NCBI GenBank assembly: GCA_024637295.1
Contig: JAGXFL010000011.1
Location: 1-64,000, forward strand
Reading direction: 5' to 3'
DNA: 64,000 bases
Source: Sulfuricurvum sp.
GTDB taxonomy: Bacteria; Campylobacterota; Campylobacteria; Campylobacterales; Sulfurimonadaceae
Below are positions 54,787-63,525 of this stretch, piece by piece (the stretch's first letter is position 1; every line of letters begins with the position of its first letter). The notes below the pieces were generated by a model, which saw only the letters and a program-made list of their open reading frames with translations, did not search any database and had not been told where the DNA came from. The position numbers and the translations under genes were made by a program.

Positions 54787-55671
54787 ATGTCAAAAAGTTT
54801 ATATACTACACTTGAGATTGCTGCAGGTGCAAGCGAAGCAGAGATTAAAAAAGCATATCGAAAACTCGCACGTCAGTATCATCCTGATGTCAATAAAGAC
54901 CCAAAAGCAGAAGAAAAGTTCAAAGAGATCAATGCAGCATATGAAGTGCTAAGCGATAAAGAGAAGCGTGCAAAATATGATCAGTATGGCGATTCGATGT
55001 TCGGCGGACAAAACTTCCATGATTTCTCGCGAGCGCAAGGGGGCAATGTCGATTTAGATGAGATCTTACGCAATATGTTTTCCCAAGGCGGCGGAGGTGG
55101 TTTTGGTGGAGGATTTGGCGGTGGCGGTTTTGGTGGCTTCGGTGGCGGAGGATTTGGTGGTGCGGTCAATCTGGATATGGAAGCTAATGTTACGATTCCA
55201 TTTAGTGTTGCTGTCCTTGGCGGAAAACATGCGATACATCTCAATTCTGATAATTTTGATATTAAAATTCCTGCAGGGATTAAAAACGGTGAAAAACTTC
55301 GAGTACGAGGAAAAGGAAAGAAGCAAGGCTCGCAAGTGGGTGATCTGTATTTACGTATTGAGATTTCACCCAATCCTGAATACGAGAGAGAAGGCGATAC
55401 ATTAGTAAAAACTTTAAATGTCCCTCTCTATGCAGCGTTGTTTGGTGGTAAAGTAATTGTACAAACGCTTGAAAAAGAAGTGACGTTGAAAGTGCCTGAA
55501 AATACTAAGAATGGACAACGTTTCCGACTCAAAGAGATGGGAGTCGTCAACCGCCAATCAGGGGTTAGAGGTGATTTATATCTCAAGGCAAATATTGTTT
55601 TACCAAGTGTAGCGAGTATTGATGCTGATTTAGTTGAGCAGATGAAAAAAACTCTTCCACAAGGAGAATAA
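54787..55671 (+). CDS. cbpA: DnaJ-family co-chaperone CbpA
   Basis: This 294-residue protein has a J domain (5-70) with HPD at 32-34, a strongly Gly/Phe-rich linker (about 98-124, GGGF and GGFG repeats) and two C-terminal substrate-binding DnaJ domains. The Cys-rich zinc finger of DnaJ is absent, which defines the CbpA type. It would stimulate DnaK. It is followed 4 bp later by hspR, so heat-shock control by HspR is likely. Confidence 0.94.
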   Translation: MSKSLYTTLEIAAGASEAEIKKAYRKLARQYHPDVNKDPKAEEKFKEINAAYEVLSDKEKRAKYDQYGDSMFGGQNFHDFSRAQGGNVDLDEILRNMFSQGGGGGFGGGFGGGGFGGFGGGGFGGAVNLDMEANVTIPFSVAVLGGKHAIHLNSDNFDIKIPAGIKNGEKLRVRGKGKKQGSQVGDLYLRIEISPNPEYEREGDTLVKTLNVPLYAALFGGKVIVQTLEKEVTLKVPENTKNGQRFRLKEMGVVNRQSGVRGDLYLKANIVLPSVASIDADLVEQMKKTLPQGE

Positions 55672-55674
55672 CAG

Positions 55675-56064
55675 ATGCACCATTTTGATGAACCGGTCTA
55701 TATGATCAGTATCGTGGCAAAAATCCTCGAAATCCATCCTCAGACGCTTCGTCAATATGAGCGAGAAAATCTGATAACACCTTCACGTTCGGATGGACGT
55801 ATTCGTCTCTACTCTCAGCGTGATATTGAAAAAATCAAAACAATTTTACGCCTTACTCGAGAGTTGGGGGTCAATCTTGCAGGTGTTGATGTGGTCATGC
55901 GTCTTAAGACGAAAATGGAGATGATGGAGCAAGAGCTTATGGATCTTCGTACAGAACTGGAGCGTGTGCGTAACAGTTCCGGTGTTCCTCTGGCAAAATC
56001 GTTGGTGGCAACGCGCAGTGTGTATGAAATGGTCATTTTCGAAGACGATTTGTTTAAAAAGTAA
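55675..56064 (+). CDS. hspR: MerR-family heat-shock repressor HspR
   Basis: This 129-residue protein has an N-terminal MerR helix-turn-helix (8-75), with HPQTLRQYERENLITPSR and RLYSQRDIEKI, a coiled coil (about 75-100) and a short tail. HspR represses chaperone operons together with DnaK or CbpA. The HAIR-like operator at 54711 fits autoregulation. The ung start overlaps its stop by one base. Confidence 0.93.
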   Translation: MHHFDEPVYMISIVAKILEIHPQTLRQYERENLITPSRSDGRIRLYSQRDIEKIKTILRLTRELGVNLAGVDVVMRLKTKMEMMEQELMDLRTELERVRNSSGVPLAKSLVATRSVYEMVIFEDDLFKK

Positions 56065-56753
56065 TGAGCACTTCCGTTACTCCTGTTATTCATGAGAGCT
56101 GGAAAAGGGCACTTGAAGATGAGTTTAATCATTCTTATATGGGGGAACTCAAATCTTTTTTAATCGAAGAAAAAAAACACTACACCATTTTTCCCCGTGG
56201 CCACGATATTTTTAACGCCTTTAATTCCACCCCATTTGATGCAGTAAAAGTCGTCATCTTGGGCCAAGACCCCTATCACGGTGCGGGTCAGGCCCACGGG
56301 CTCTCCTTTTCGGTTGGACATGGGGTTAAGCTCCCTCCTTCGCTTCAAAATATTTTCAAAGAACTGGTGGATGACATCGGATGTTCGTATCCAAAAAGCG
56401 GAGATTTGAGCCATTGGGCTGCTCAGGGGGTATTGTTGCTCAATACCCTCCTGACCGTACGTGCAGGTGAGCCGTTTTCTCACAAAGAGAGAGGATGGGA
56501 GCGATTTACGGACCAAGTGATTCGAACACTCAGTAGTGAGCGCAAAGACATTGTCTTCATACTCTGGGGGGCACCTGCGCAGAAAAAAGCGGTGTTGATT
56601 GATGAGCAAAAACACTTGATTCTTAAAGCGCCTCATCCTTCTCCATTGTCTTCTTATCGAGGGTTTTTCGGTTCAAAGCCGTTTAGTAAAACAAATACCT
56701 ATCTGAGGGAGCAGGATATTGCTCCCATTGAGTGGTGTATTCCTACCGAATAA
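56064..56753 (+). CDS. ung: Uracil-DNA glycosylase
   Basis: This family 1 enzyme removes uracil from DNA. GQDPYHG (67-73) has the catalytic Asp69 and tyrosine wall, AHGLSFSV follows, and APHPSPLSSYRGFFG is the C-terminal Leu/His loop. It is 229 residues long. It is coupled to hspR by a TAATG overlap, so heat stress could raise its expression; that is an inference. It overlaps the convergent EEP gene by 11 bp. Confidence 0.97.
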   Translation: MSTSVTPVIHESWKRALEDEFNHSYMGELKSFLIEEKKHYTIFPRGHDIFNAFNSTPFDAVKVVILGQDPYHGAGQAHGLSFSVGHGVKLPPSLQNIFKELVDDIGCSYPKSGDLSHWAAQGVLLLNTLLTVRAGEPFSHKERGWERFTDQVIRTLSSERKDIVFILWGAPAQKKAVLIDEQKHLILKAPHPSPLSSYRGFFGSKPFSKTNTYLREQDIAPIEWCIPTE

Positions 56754-57753
56754 TAAATTTCGCAAAAATGGCCAAGTGATCGGAATACCCCTCACCCAAA
56801 TGGTGTTTGGGATATTTTCGAGACTGTTGCCAACGATAGGGTTTTCCTTTGTAAAAAAGGTACGGAGCATCAAAGCGTCCAAAACTTCCACGAACGTACT
56901 CAAGCCCTTTTCCATCTGCGAGGGAAGGGGAAATGATCATGTTATCCAGCCCTTCATGATGACCGCGGTATTCATGACTCCATCGTTGATCTTCGGGGAG
57001 TTCGTACCATAAATTGTAGAGGGAGTCGTCGTTGGATTGCAATGAGGCATAGGTGATTGGATTTTCATCCTCATCGATGGTTTTTAGAACATGATTAATT
57101 CCCGTAATACCCTCCGTATCGTTATGTCTTCTGCTCTTTACAAACGTTCGATACTCTTCGTGGTGTGAGTTGAAATCTCCCATGAGGACATAGGGCTCAT
57201 TCTCATCCAGTTCTTCCAGCCGTTTTTTGAGTACTTTGGCACTTTGTACACGCATACTCTCAGGGCCGCTTTTGGATTTCCAGTGGTTGACGAAGATCCG
57301 TAAATTTTTCCCATTAATATTGAGCTTGACCTCTAAGATATCTCGATACGATCTATGGACACCGACAGAGCGGCTTAGGGCACTGGTGATGGGGTAGCGG
57401 CTCAGAAGTGCCACGGCAACCGCTGTATTTTTAGCACGCGCAAAGGCGTAATGGGGATAATAAAGTCCCTGTCTATTCAGCTGGGCTCTGAGTTCTTTGA
57501 GGGCAGTTTCGGATTCGATCTCTTGAAGCCCTATGACATCGGCACCAATGTCTTTGACCACTTGGGCGGTATTGCGCAGTTTGATACGATGTATCTCCTC
57601 ATTCCATCCCCATGACGTATTGGGTATGTATTGCTCATACTCTGTTCCATCATCATTCATATCAAACAAATTTTCAACGTTATACGAGGCGATTTTCACT
57701 TCGGTACCTCCCAAAAGCGTGAGTGTGGCAAACAGCATCCAAAAAAGTTTCAT
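56743..57753 (-). CDS. Endonuclease/exonuclease/phosphatase family protein, exported
   Basis: This 336-residue protein of the DNase I-like EEP fold has a signal peptide (about 1-17). SYNVENLFD, LQEIES, GDFNSH and GYSDHLAIFAKF are the metal and catalytic motifs in order. Because it is exported, it may act on DNA, lipid or nucleotides outside the cytoplasm; the substrate is not known. It starts 4 bp inside the end of the oligopeptidase gene, so they are co-transcribed. Confidence 0.88.
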   Translation of the reverse strand: MKLFWMLFATLTLLGGTEVKIASYNVENLFDMNDDGTEYEQYIPNTSWGWNEEIHRIKLRNTAQVVKDIGADVIGLQEIESETALKELRAQLNRQGLYYPHYAFARAKNTAVAVALLSRYPITSALSRSVGVHRSYRDILEVKLNINGKNLRIFVNHWKSKSGPESMRVQSAKVLKKRLEELDENEPYVLMGDFNSHHEEYRTFVKSRRHNDTEGITGINHVLKTIDEDENPITYASLQSNDDSLYNLWYELPEDQRWSHEYRGHHEGLDNMIISPSLADGKGLEYVRGSFGRFDAPYLFYKGKPYRWQQSRKYPKHHLGEGYSDHLAIFAKFIIR

Positions 57754-59705
57754 CCATTGATACCGTTGAGGCGCAGAAGATGTTTCGTTTCACACTCGCG
57801 CCCCATCATTTCTACAAAAAGTTCCTGCATGCTTTGACTGCCCCCTTTTGCTAAAACGACTTCTTTGTATTTGCGGGCAAGATCAGAATCAAATATTCCC
57901 TCATCGACAATCGCATAATAAGCATCGGCACTGAGGACTTCCGCCCATTTGTAGCTGTAATATCCTGCACTGTATCCGCCACTAAAGATATGGCTAAAAC
58001 TGTTTTGAAATTTATTGTACGCAGGAGGTTTGATAAGGGCCGTTTTCTCTCGGATGGAGTCTAGCAGAATTTGTATCTCATCGCCTTGGTAGAGCTTAGA
58101 GTGAAGCGTCAGATCAAAGAGTGAAAATTCGAGTTGGCGCAGCATAAACAAAGCACTTTGGAAATTTTTAGCACGGATGAGTTTGGCGATCATTTCGTCG
58201 CTCAAAACCTCATTGGTCTCATGATGTTTTGCAAAGAGTTTGAGAACTTTGGGCTCGTAGGCAAAGTTTTCGAGAAATTGGGAAGGGAATTCCACAGCAT
58301 CCCACTCGACACCATTGACACCGCTGACACCATGCTCTTGAACGCGGCTAAGGATGTGATGCAGAGTATGCCCCATCTCGTGAAAGAGGGTAACCACATC
58401 GTCATGACGAAGCAGTGATGGGGAAGTTGCTGAGGATGGCGGAAAATTACACACGACAAAAGCGCTGGAGAGATGGGTGCATCCTGTGGTATCTTCACAG
58501 TGAGTTTGAAAATTGTGCATCCACGCACCTCCACGTTTGCCTTTGCGTGCCTCTAAATCAAAATAGATGCGGGCACGCAGTACATTATCGTCATAAACAT
58601 CGTAAGCACTGGCTTTTTCATCCCACAGTTGTGCTTCAATTTTTTTAAATGAAATCCCAAACATCTGATTTAAAAAGTCAAACATTCCATTGATAACACC
58701 CTTTTGTTCAAAATAGGGGCGATACTCCTCTTCATCGATATCGTATTGTGCTTTTTTGAGTATTTCACCGTAATACGCGGAGTCGTAACTTTGCAGATCG
58801 ATCCCTTCTGCAATATCACGCAGTTGCGCGATCTCTTGTTTTGCTTGTGCTTGAGATGTCTCTACAAGTTCGTTTAAAAAGGTTAGAACACTTTTAATAG
58901 AAGGTGCCATTTTGGATGCGAGAGAATACTCAGTATAGTTCTTGTACCCTAAAAGCTGTGCCATCTCTTGACGCAGTTTCATGAGCTCATCAATAATAGC
59001 GCCGTTTTGAGGAGCGCGGGTTGTGTAGGCTTTATACAATTCCTCACGAATCGCACGATTAGGACCGTAGGTCATGTAGGCGATGTAGGAGGGCATTTGA
59101 AGAGTGAAGCGGTATTTGGTGACACCGTCTTCTTCAAAACGGGCATCGTCTAAATCACCTTCGGGAACTCCTGCAATATCGGCTTCATCGGTAATGATTT
59201 TTTCATAGGCATTGGTGGCATCTAAAACATTTTGAGAAAAATCATTGGTGAGTGTGCTTTTACGTAAATTGATCTCTGAGAGTCTTTCTTTGCTTGCGTC
59301 ATCTAAATGTGCACCTGAGAGTTCAAAACTGAGGATATTGAGATCGAGAATTCGGCGTTGTTCGATATTGAGTGTGTCGTATTCGTTCGTTTTGATCTGT
59401 TTGAAGGCATCATAGATAGCGAGATTTTGTCCGACAAAGTTTGAATAGTCTGTCAAGATAGGCAATGAATCAGCATAAACCTTTTGGGTCTCTTCGGTAT
59501 TTTTGACAGCATTGATATGTGAAAGTGGGGTAAATAACAGCTCCATCTCTTCTTCCATAAAATCAAATGGACGGATAAAATTAGCATATGTCTTATGAGT
59601 AATGGCAAGTAATGTCTCAATCGTTTTATGGTTATTGTCGATCAAAGTGGTAAGATCGGGGATAAATGTCTCTAAATTGAGGGTAAAATCGGCAAATGGT
59701 TTCAT
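57750..59705 (-). CDS. M3 family oligopeptidase
   Basis: This 651-residue zinc peptidase of the thimet oligopeptidase/oligopeptidase A family degrades peptides in the cytoplasm. The zinc site is HEMGHTLHH, with the third ligand Glu in the ENFAYEP region. The FDLEARKGKRGGAW and YSAGYYSYKWAEVL segments match PrlC/Dcp proteins. ATG 59705 with GGAGA upstream is chosen over an in-frame start 63 bp earlier. Confidence 0.92.
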   Translation of the reverse strand: MKPFADFTLNLETFIPDLTTLIDNNHKTIETLLAITHKTYANFIRPFDFMEEEMELLFTPLSHINAVKNTEETQKVYADSLPILTDYSNFVGQNLAIYDAFKQIKTNEYDTLNIEQRRILDLNILSFELSGAHLDDASKERLSEINLRKSTLTNDFSQNVLDATNAYEKIITDEADIAGVPEGDLDDARFEEDGVTKYRFTLQMPSYIAYMTYGPNRAIREELYKAYTTRAPQNGAIIDELMKLRQEMAQLLGYKNYTEYSLASKMAPSIKSVLTFLNELVETSQAQAKQEIAQLRDIAEGIDLQSYDSAYYGEILKKAQYDIDEEEYRPYFEQKGVINGMFDFLNQMFGISFKKIEAQLWDEKASAYDVYDDNVLRARIYFDLEARKGKRGGAWMHNFQTHCEDTTGCTHLSSAFVVCNFPPSSATSPSLLRHDDVVTLFHEMGHTLHHILSRVQEHGVSGVNGVEWDAVEFPSQFLENFAYEPKVLKLFAKHHETNEVLSDEMIAKLIRAKNFQSALFMLRQLEFSLFDLTLHSKLYQGDEIQILLDSIREKTALIKPPAYNKFQNSFSHIFSGGYSAGYYSYKWAEVLSADAYYAIVDEGIFDSDLARKYKEVVLAKGGSQSMQELFVEMMGRECETKHLLRLNGING

Positions 59706-59797
59706 ACTTTCTCCTGTAAAAATGTTATTGTAGTAAAGTGTAGGAAAATTTACCCTATAATTTTGCAATTTGTTATATCAAAAAAGGTTTTATCATC

Positions 59798-60400
59798 ATG
59801 AGTACGAAAATTAAATTATTACTGCGCTATATCTTTGTCGGGGCGCTTTCGTTATTACCGCTTATTATGGTTCTCACTGTAGTTAACTATCTCGAAGGTC
59901 TAGGGGTAAGTGCATATCTTTCATTACACGATTACACTAACTCTTTCGAGATCACTATTTCACTCATGGCTGCAGTTGTAGGATTGTTTGCTGTTTTGGG
60001 GTATTCCATAGAGAAATACGGTCGCTCTGTTTTTGTAGCCGTTATTGACAGTGCCTTTGAAAAAATTCCTGCGATTCGATCGGTCTATTCGGTCTCCAAA
60101 AAATTAGCTTCGATGCTCTCCGGTGGGGAAGACGGGACAAAAAAAGAGGTGGTTTTGGTAGAGTATCCCAAAGAAAACCTATGGGTACCAGCCTATTTAC
60201 TCAATCGCCATGATCACATTTGTGTTTTATTTATCCCAACGTCACCGAATCCTACTAGTGGATATACGATTTTAGTCGATGAAAAACTGACATTAAAAAC
60301 AACGATGACATTACAGGAAGCCTCTTCGTTCATCATCAGTATGGGGGCTGATTTTCCGCGTAAAGAGGAGATTGCCGGACTTATTCCTGTTGCAGATTAA
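59798..60400 (+). CDS. DUF502 family membrane protein
   Basis: This 200-residue protein has two N-terminal membrane helices (about 8-30 and 50-72) and a soluble C-terminal domain with IPAIRSVYSVSKKL, VEYPKENLWVPAYLL and FIPTSPNPTSGY, the DUF502 blocks. The family occurs widely in bacteria and plant chloroplasts with no agreed role. It is followed by the ccd-type locus 58 bp later and may have its own promoter. Confidence 0.88.
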   Translation: MSTKIKLLLRYIFVGALSLLPLIMVLTVVNYLEGLGVSAYLSLHDYTNSFEITISLMAAVVGLFAVLGYSIEKYGRSVFVAVIDSAFEKIPAIRSVYSVSKKLASMLSGGEDGTKKEVVLVEYPKENLWVPAYLLNRHDHICVLFIPTSPNPTSGYTILVDEKLTLKTTMTLQEASSFIISMGADFPRKEEIAGLIPVAD

Positions 60401-60423
60401 AATGTATATTAAGTAAAAAAGAC

Positions 60424-60448
60424 TATAATGCGTATATTATATGCGCAT
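60424..60448 (+). promoter_or_regulatory. -10 box and operator palindrome of the ccd locus
   Basis: TATAAT (60424-60429) overlaps the left end of an imperfect 21-bp inverted repeat (60428-60448; arms ATGCG and CGCAT with one symmetric mismatch and an unpaired centre). The position is right for autorepression by a CcdA-CcdB complex. AGGAG (60449-60453) is the ribosome site. Confidence 0.55.
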
Positions 60449-60458
60449 AGGAGATAAA

Positions 60459-60704
60459 ATGACAGCGATCTATGATTCTCATGCCTCTAAAAAAGCGACC
60501 AATTTGAGTATTAATAGTGATTTGCTTCAGCAGGCAAAAGAGCTTAAAATCAATCTTTCTCAAAGCCTCGAAGAGTATTTAACTCAAAAAATTATCAAAA
60601 AAAGATCAGAAGAATGGCTGGTTCAAAATCAAGAAGCTATTCATGAGTACAATGAAGTTGTTCACGCACGTGGAGTTTTTAGTGATGGATTGAGACGATT
60701 TTAA
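60459..60704 (+). CDS. ccdA: CcdA-type antitoxin
   Basis: This 81-residue protein has an N-terminal ribbon-helix-helix (about 10-45), with KATNLSINSDLLQQAKELKINLSQSLEEYL, and a C-terminal tail (EEWLVQNQEAIHEYNEVVHARGVFSDGLRRF, key parts EEWLVQN and GVFSDGLRRF) that matches the toxin-binding region of CcdA. ATG 60459 is chosen for its AGGAG. Its stop overlaps the toxin start by one base. Confidence 0.9.
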   Translation: MTAIYDSHASKKATNLSINSDLLQQAKELKINLSQSLEEYLTQKIIKKRSEEWLVQNQEAIHEYNEVVHARGVFSDGLRRF

Positions 60705-61009
60705 TGGCTCAGTTCGATGTATACCGCAATATAAATTCTCTCAGCCGAGAAGAAATACCTTATTTACTCGATATACAAGCAGATTTACTTGGAGGATTAT
60801 CAACGAGTGTCGTAGTCCCGCTGGCTCGACAGCTTAAAGAGATTCAGCATCTTAATCCACTCTTTGAAATAAACGGAGATAAGGTGATTATGCTAACACA
60901 AGAGCTTTCAGGTGTTGAAAAAAGTATTTTAGGAGAAAAAGTAACCTCACTTGAAAATTATCGAAGTGAGATTATCGCTTCACTCGATTTTTTAATCAGC
61001 GGTTTTTAG
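60704..61009 (+). CDS. ccdB: CcdB-type toxin
   Basis: This 101-residue protein matches CcdB: QFDVYRN at the start, LLDIQADLLGGLSTSVVVPLA and MLTQELSGV in the middle. The C-terminus is LDFLISGF, where plasmid F CcdB has MFWGI. The gyrase-contacting Trp99 is thus Ser here, as in chromosomal O157-type CcdB proteins, which end FLIDGI as I recall. It may still be toxic but should not be assumed to poison gyrase in the same way. Confidence 0.88.
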   Translation: MAQFDVYRNINSLSREEIPYLLDIQADLLGGLSTSVVVPLARQLKEIQHLNPLFEINGDKVIMLTQELSGVEKSILGEKVTSLENYRSEIIASLDFLISGF

Positions 61010-61017
61010 ATTCAATT

Positions 61018-62115
61018 TTAATCGAATTCATCATATTTAGGTTCCAACACTCCAAACATGCTCATGAGTTTCTGGGAATGGATTGGAGCTTCGCGAAAAA
61101 GTCGTTCGAGAGCTTTTAATCCTAAATCATAAGTCAGTGACGAATCAACAATGACATAGGAGAAGTAAATACTATTTTCATTGATTGAAAATTGCAAACG
61201 CTCGAATTGATTGTTTTCACTGAGTAAAAAATCATAGAGTGACTGGATGTTGTTCTGGGGGATTCTTCCTAAAGCAGAATCGGCGATGATAACCCCGTTT
61301 TCATAATAGTTGATGTCTATTTTTATAGTACCGGAATCAAATTTCCAATTGCGCTGGCTACGTCTGGAGAGTGGGACGTTGAGCTTGAGTGCTCCCAATA
61401 TCTTTTCGATGAGTTCGACCACACCTGAGGGTTTGTATCCTTCGCGTCTTCGTTTGGCGACATCAAGTTTGACTCCGCATTCGGGGCAATAGTCGTTTAT
61501 GATCAGCTCTTCTTGAATCATGTTTTTGCATGAATTGCATCGGATGATAGCGTCATGTTTCATAGAGAGAAACTTTTCCATCACTTCGACTAGGTAGGTA
61601 TAAGGAAGTGCGAATCCAAGGTTGTTGGAATTTTGGATGATAAACGTATTGACCCCTACGACTTCTCTTTGTTCATTTAGCAATGGACCACCGCTGTTGC
61701 CTGGGTTAATCGCAGCATCAAATTGGATGTATTCAATCTCACCTTGCAAGCGGGACGCTTTGGATACGATCCCCTCAGTAGTGGAATAATTAAGTCCATA
61801 CGGATGGCCAATAGCAATGACGACATCGCCGTCTTGAACACTCGAAGAACACAGATGCAGAGGATGGTTGGTTGTCATTTTGTTAGGCGGACGAATAAAC
61901 GCAAGATCATAGGAGGCATCATCGTAGACAACCTTTCCAATGCAGCGCGGCAGATGCTTCGCACTGACAATAGCCTCTTTTAGCCCTCCGACGACATGAG
62001 AATTAGTGACGATAAGATCTCCTAGGAGAAAACCGCTTCCGCTACCATAGGGAGTCGAGACTTGGATAATATTTTCCATGGTGTGGTCAAGTATTTTTTG
62101 GGTGGTTAGACTCAT
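61018..62115 (-). CDS. Cytoplasmic trypsin-like protease with zinc ribbon and YbjN-like C-terminal domain
   Basis: This 365-residue protein has no signal peptide. Residues 10-185 form a trypsin-like domain with catalytic His40 (TNSHVV), Asp70 (SYDLAFI) and Ser141 (GNSGGP), closest to the HtrA/DegP type but without a PDZ domain. A zinc ribbon follows: Cys193, Cys196, Cys210 and Cys213. Residues 230-350 form an alpha/beta domain that resembles YbjN/type III chaperone folds by pattern only. It starts one base after the stop of the upstream 439-aa gene, so the two form one unit. The substrate and role are unknown. Confidence 0.8.
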   Translation of the reverse strand: MSLTTQKILDHTMENIIQVSTPYGSGSGFLLGDLIVTNSHVVGGLKEAIVSAKHLPRCIGKVVYDDASYDLAFIRPPNKMTTNHPLHLCSSSVQDGDVVIAIGHPYGLNYSTTEGIVSKASRLQGEIEYIQFDAAINPGNSGGPLLNEQREVVGVNTFIIQNSNNLGFALPYTYLVEVMEKFLSMKHDAIIRCNSCKNMIQEELIINDYCPECGVKLDVAKRRREGYKPSGVVELIEKILGALKLNVPLSRRSQRNWKFDSGTIKIDINYYENGVIIADSALGRIPQNNIQSLYDFLLSENNQFERLQFSINENSIYFSYVIVDSSLTYDLGLKALERLFREAPIHSQKLMSMFGVLEPKYDEFD

Positions 62116-62116
62116 C

Positions 62117-63436
62117 TCATACTTCCGTAAAATCTAAATTTTTAATTTGTTGATAAAAGCTTTGACTGAAACTGTCCAAATCGGTGTAGTTAAGCAGATG
62201 GCTGAAGTTTTGAAGTCCTTTATACCGTTTTTGATAGGGGACGATAGCTGATTGGATGTATTCGTGAATGTGTGTCTTGTCAAAATGATTGGTTGACGGG
62301 GTATAAAAAGATCCTTCGCCCATATCTTCAAAAAAATCGGATGCATAGACTTGGACATGCAAATGCATCAGTGAACGCAATGTTGGATGAAGCCCGTAAT
62401 TGTATAAAATGTACAATGCAACGTATCGATAAATGGCTCTGATCACATAGTGAGAATGATTGCTTTTATACCATTTTACTTTTACAAGTGATTCATCAAT
62501 AAAGGAAACAATATCTTCGTGCATCGCTTGATCAAAGGGTGAAAAGGTATATTCCCCACGATATATTTGTGTTGCAAACTCTTCAACGCTCATCATCTCT
62601 AACTTGGATAAATAATCTTGTAAGTCGGTGTTCTTGTCTTCTGTCGATTTTTCATCATCCATAAAATAACCACCCACTTTTTCTGCGATTTCTTTGGCCA
62701 TTTTTTTGCGGGGGATGAGGAGATAATCGATTTGCAGAAGCAGTGCCAGATAGCTAAAGGAAACCATCCCTGTATTGTCATTGGACAAAAGCCCTTGCAA
62801 ACTTTTTTTGATTTGATCGATCCATCGCAGCATCCATTTGTGAAGCCGTTGGTATTGATCATGGGATAGATAGCGCAGATGATCATTCTCAAGTAAAGCT
62901 ATCTCTTTAAACTCTCCTGCAATCATCTCTTTTTCAAAATCAGCATTAAGGGCAATTTCGCGAAGGGGAAAAAAGATTTTGTGGGGAGTGATCGTGGCAT
63001 TATCCAAATGAAGCTTGAGTGTTACCATCCCTTCATTGTCACAAAATCGGGCATAGGTCAGCTGAAAATTTCTTTCTAAAAAACGTCTCTTAATTGAGAC
63101 ATGAAGTTCGGATATTTTAGCAATAAGGGCAGTTGCTTTGAGTGAGTCTTCAGTAACGATACCACGAATTACGGCATATCCTTGCAATAGCTCAAAGGTT
63201 ATTTTATCTTCATAAACGGTATAAGAAAGATGTTTTGTATTGCCTATGTGGGTCAAGGACGAGAGAAAATAATCGTACCCTTTTAGGCGATTACCTTGAA
63301 TAAATGCATCGGAAGCTTTTTCAAAGAGTTCATGTTCCTGGGGATTGGGAAGCGAATGAACTCCTCGGCCATAATGAGGTACATTAGGAACAGCTGGCGG
63401 GTATATCCAATCGTGCACTAGCGAGAAAAAATCCAC
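62117..63436 (-). CDS. Unknown 439-residue protein paired with the trypsin-like protease
   Basis: I do not recognise this protein. It has no signal peptide or clear membrane helix. Residues 70-165 show an alternating strand-helix pattern (FELLQGYAVIRGIVTEDSL..., ending around PLREIALNADFEKEM) that may be the same YbjN-like type seen in its partner. The rest is helical, with a charged linker at 258-275 and a Tyr-rich helix at 328-348. The start is a GTG with AGGAAG upstream. It is first in a two-gene operon with the protease, 1 base apart. Confidence 0.7.
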   Translation of the reverse strand: MDFFSLVHDWIYPPAVPNVPHYGRGVHSLPNPQEHELFEKASDAFIQGNRLKGYDYFLSSLTHIGNTKHLSYTVYEDKITFELLQGYAVIRGIVTEDSLKATALIAKISELHVSIKRRFLERNFQLTYARFCDNEGMVTLKLHLDNATITPHKIFFPLREIALNADFEKEMIAGEFKEIALLENDHLRYLSHDQYQRLHKWMLRWIDQIKKSLQGLLSNDNTGMVSFSYLALLLQIDYLLIPRKKMAKEIAEKVGGYFMDDEKSTEDKNTDLQDYLSKLEMMSVEEFATQIYRGEYTFSPFDQAMHEDIVSFIDESLVKVKWYKSNHSHYVIRAIYRYVALYILYNYGLHPTLRSLMHLHVQVYASDFFEDMGEGSFYTPSTNHFDKTHIHEYIQSAIVPYQKRYKGLQNFSHLLNYTDLDSFSQSFYQQIKNLDFTEV

Positions 63437-63454
63437 ACTCTTCCTTTTGCAAAA

Positions 63455-63484
63455 ATTATAATGGATTAAGTGTAATCAAAGCAA
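63455..63484 (-). promoter_or_regulatory. Promoter of the 439-aa gene and protease unit
   Basis: On the minus strand TTGCTT (63484-63479) and TATAAT (63460-63455) are 18 bp apart. The -10 lies about 20 bp before the GTG start, with AAGGAAG between. Confidence 0.55.
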
Positions 63485-63503
63485 CCTTAAAGCGACAATA
63501 AAG

Positions 63504-63509
63504 TATAAT
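63504..63509 (+). promoter_or_regulatory. Putative -10 box of pyrH
   Basis: TATAAT lies 26 bp before the pyrH ATG. It is divergent from the protease-unit promoter, 44 bp away. Confidence 0.45.
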
Positions 63510-63525
63510 ACGCGCAATATCATGA

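Noticed and set aside
55081-55165. G-rich repeated sequence that could be read as a repeat or CRISPR-like element
   Set aside because: It encodes the Gly/Phe linker of CbpA; repeat units are codon-level only and there are no spacers.
55675-56064. HspR candidate read as a generic MerR metal regulator
   Set aside because: No Cys metal ligands, and the cbpA neighbour plus the HAIR-like operator point to HspR.
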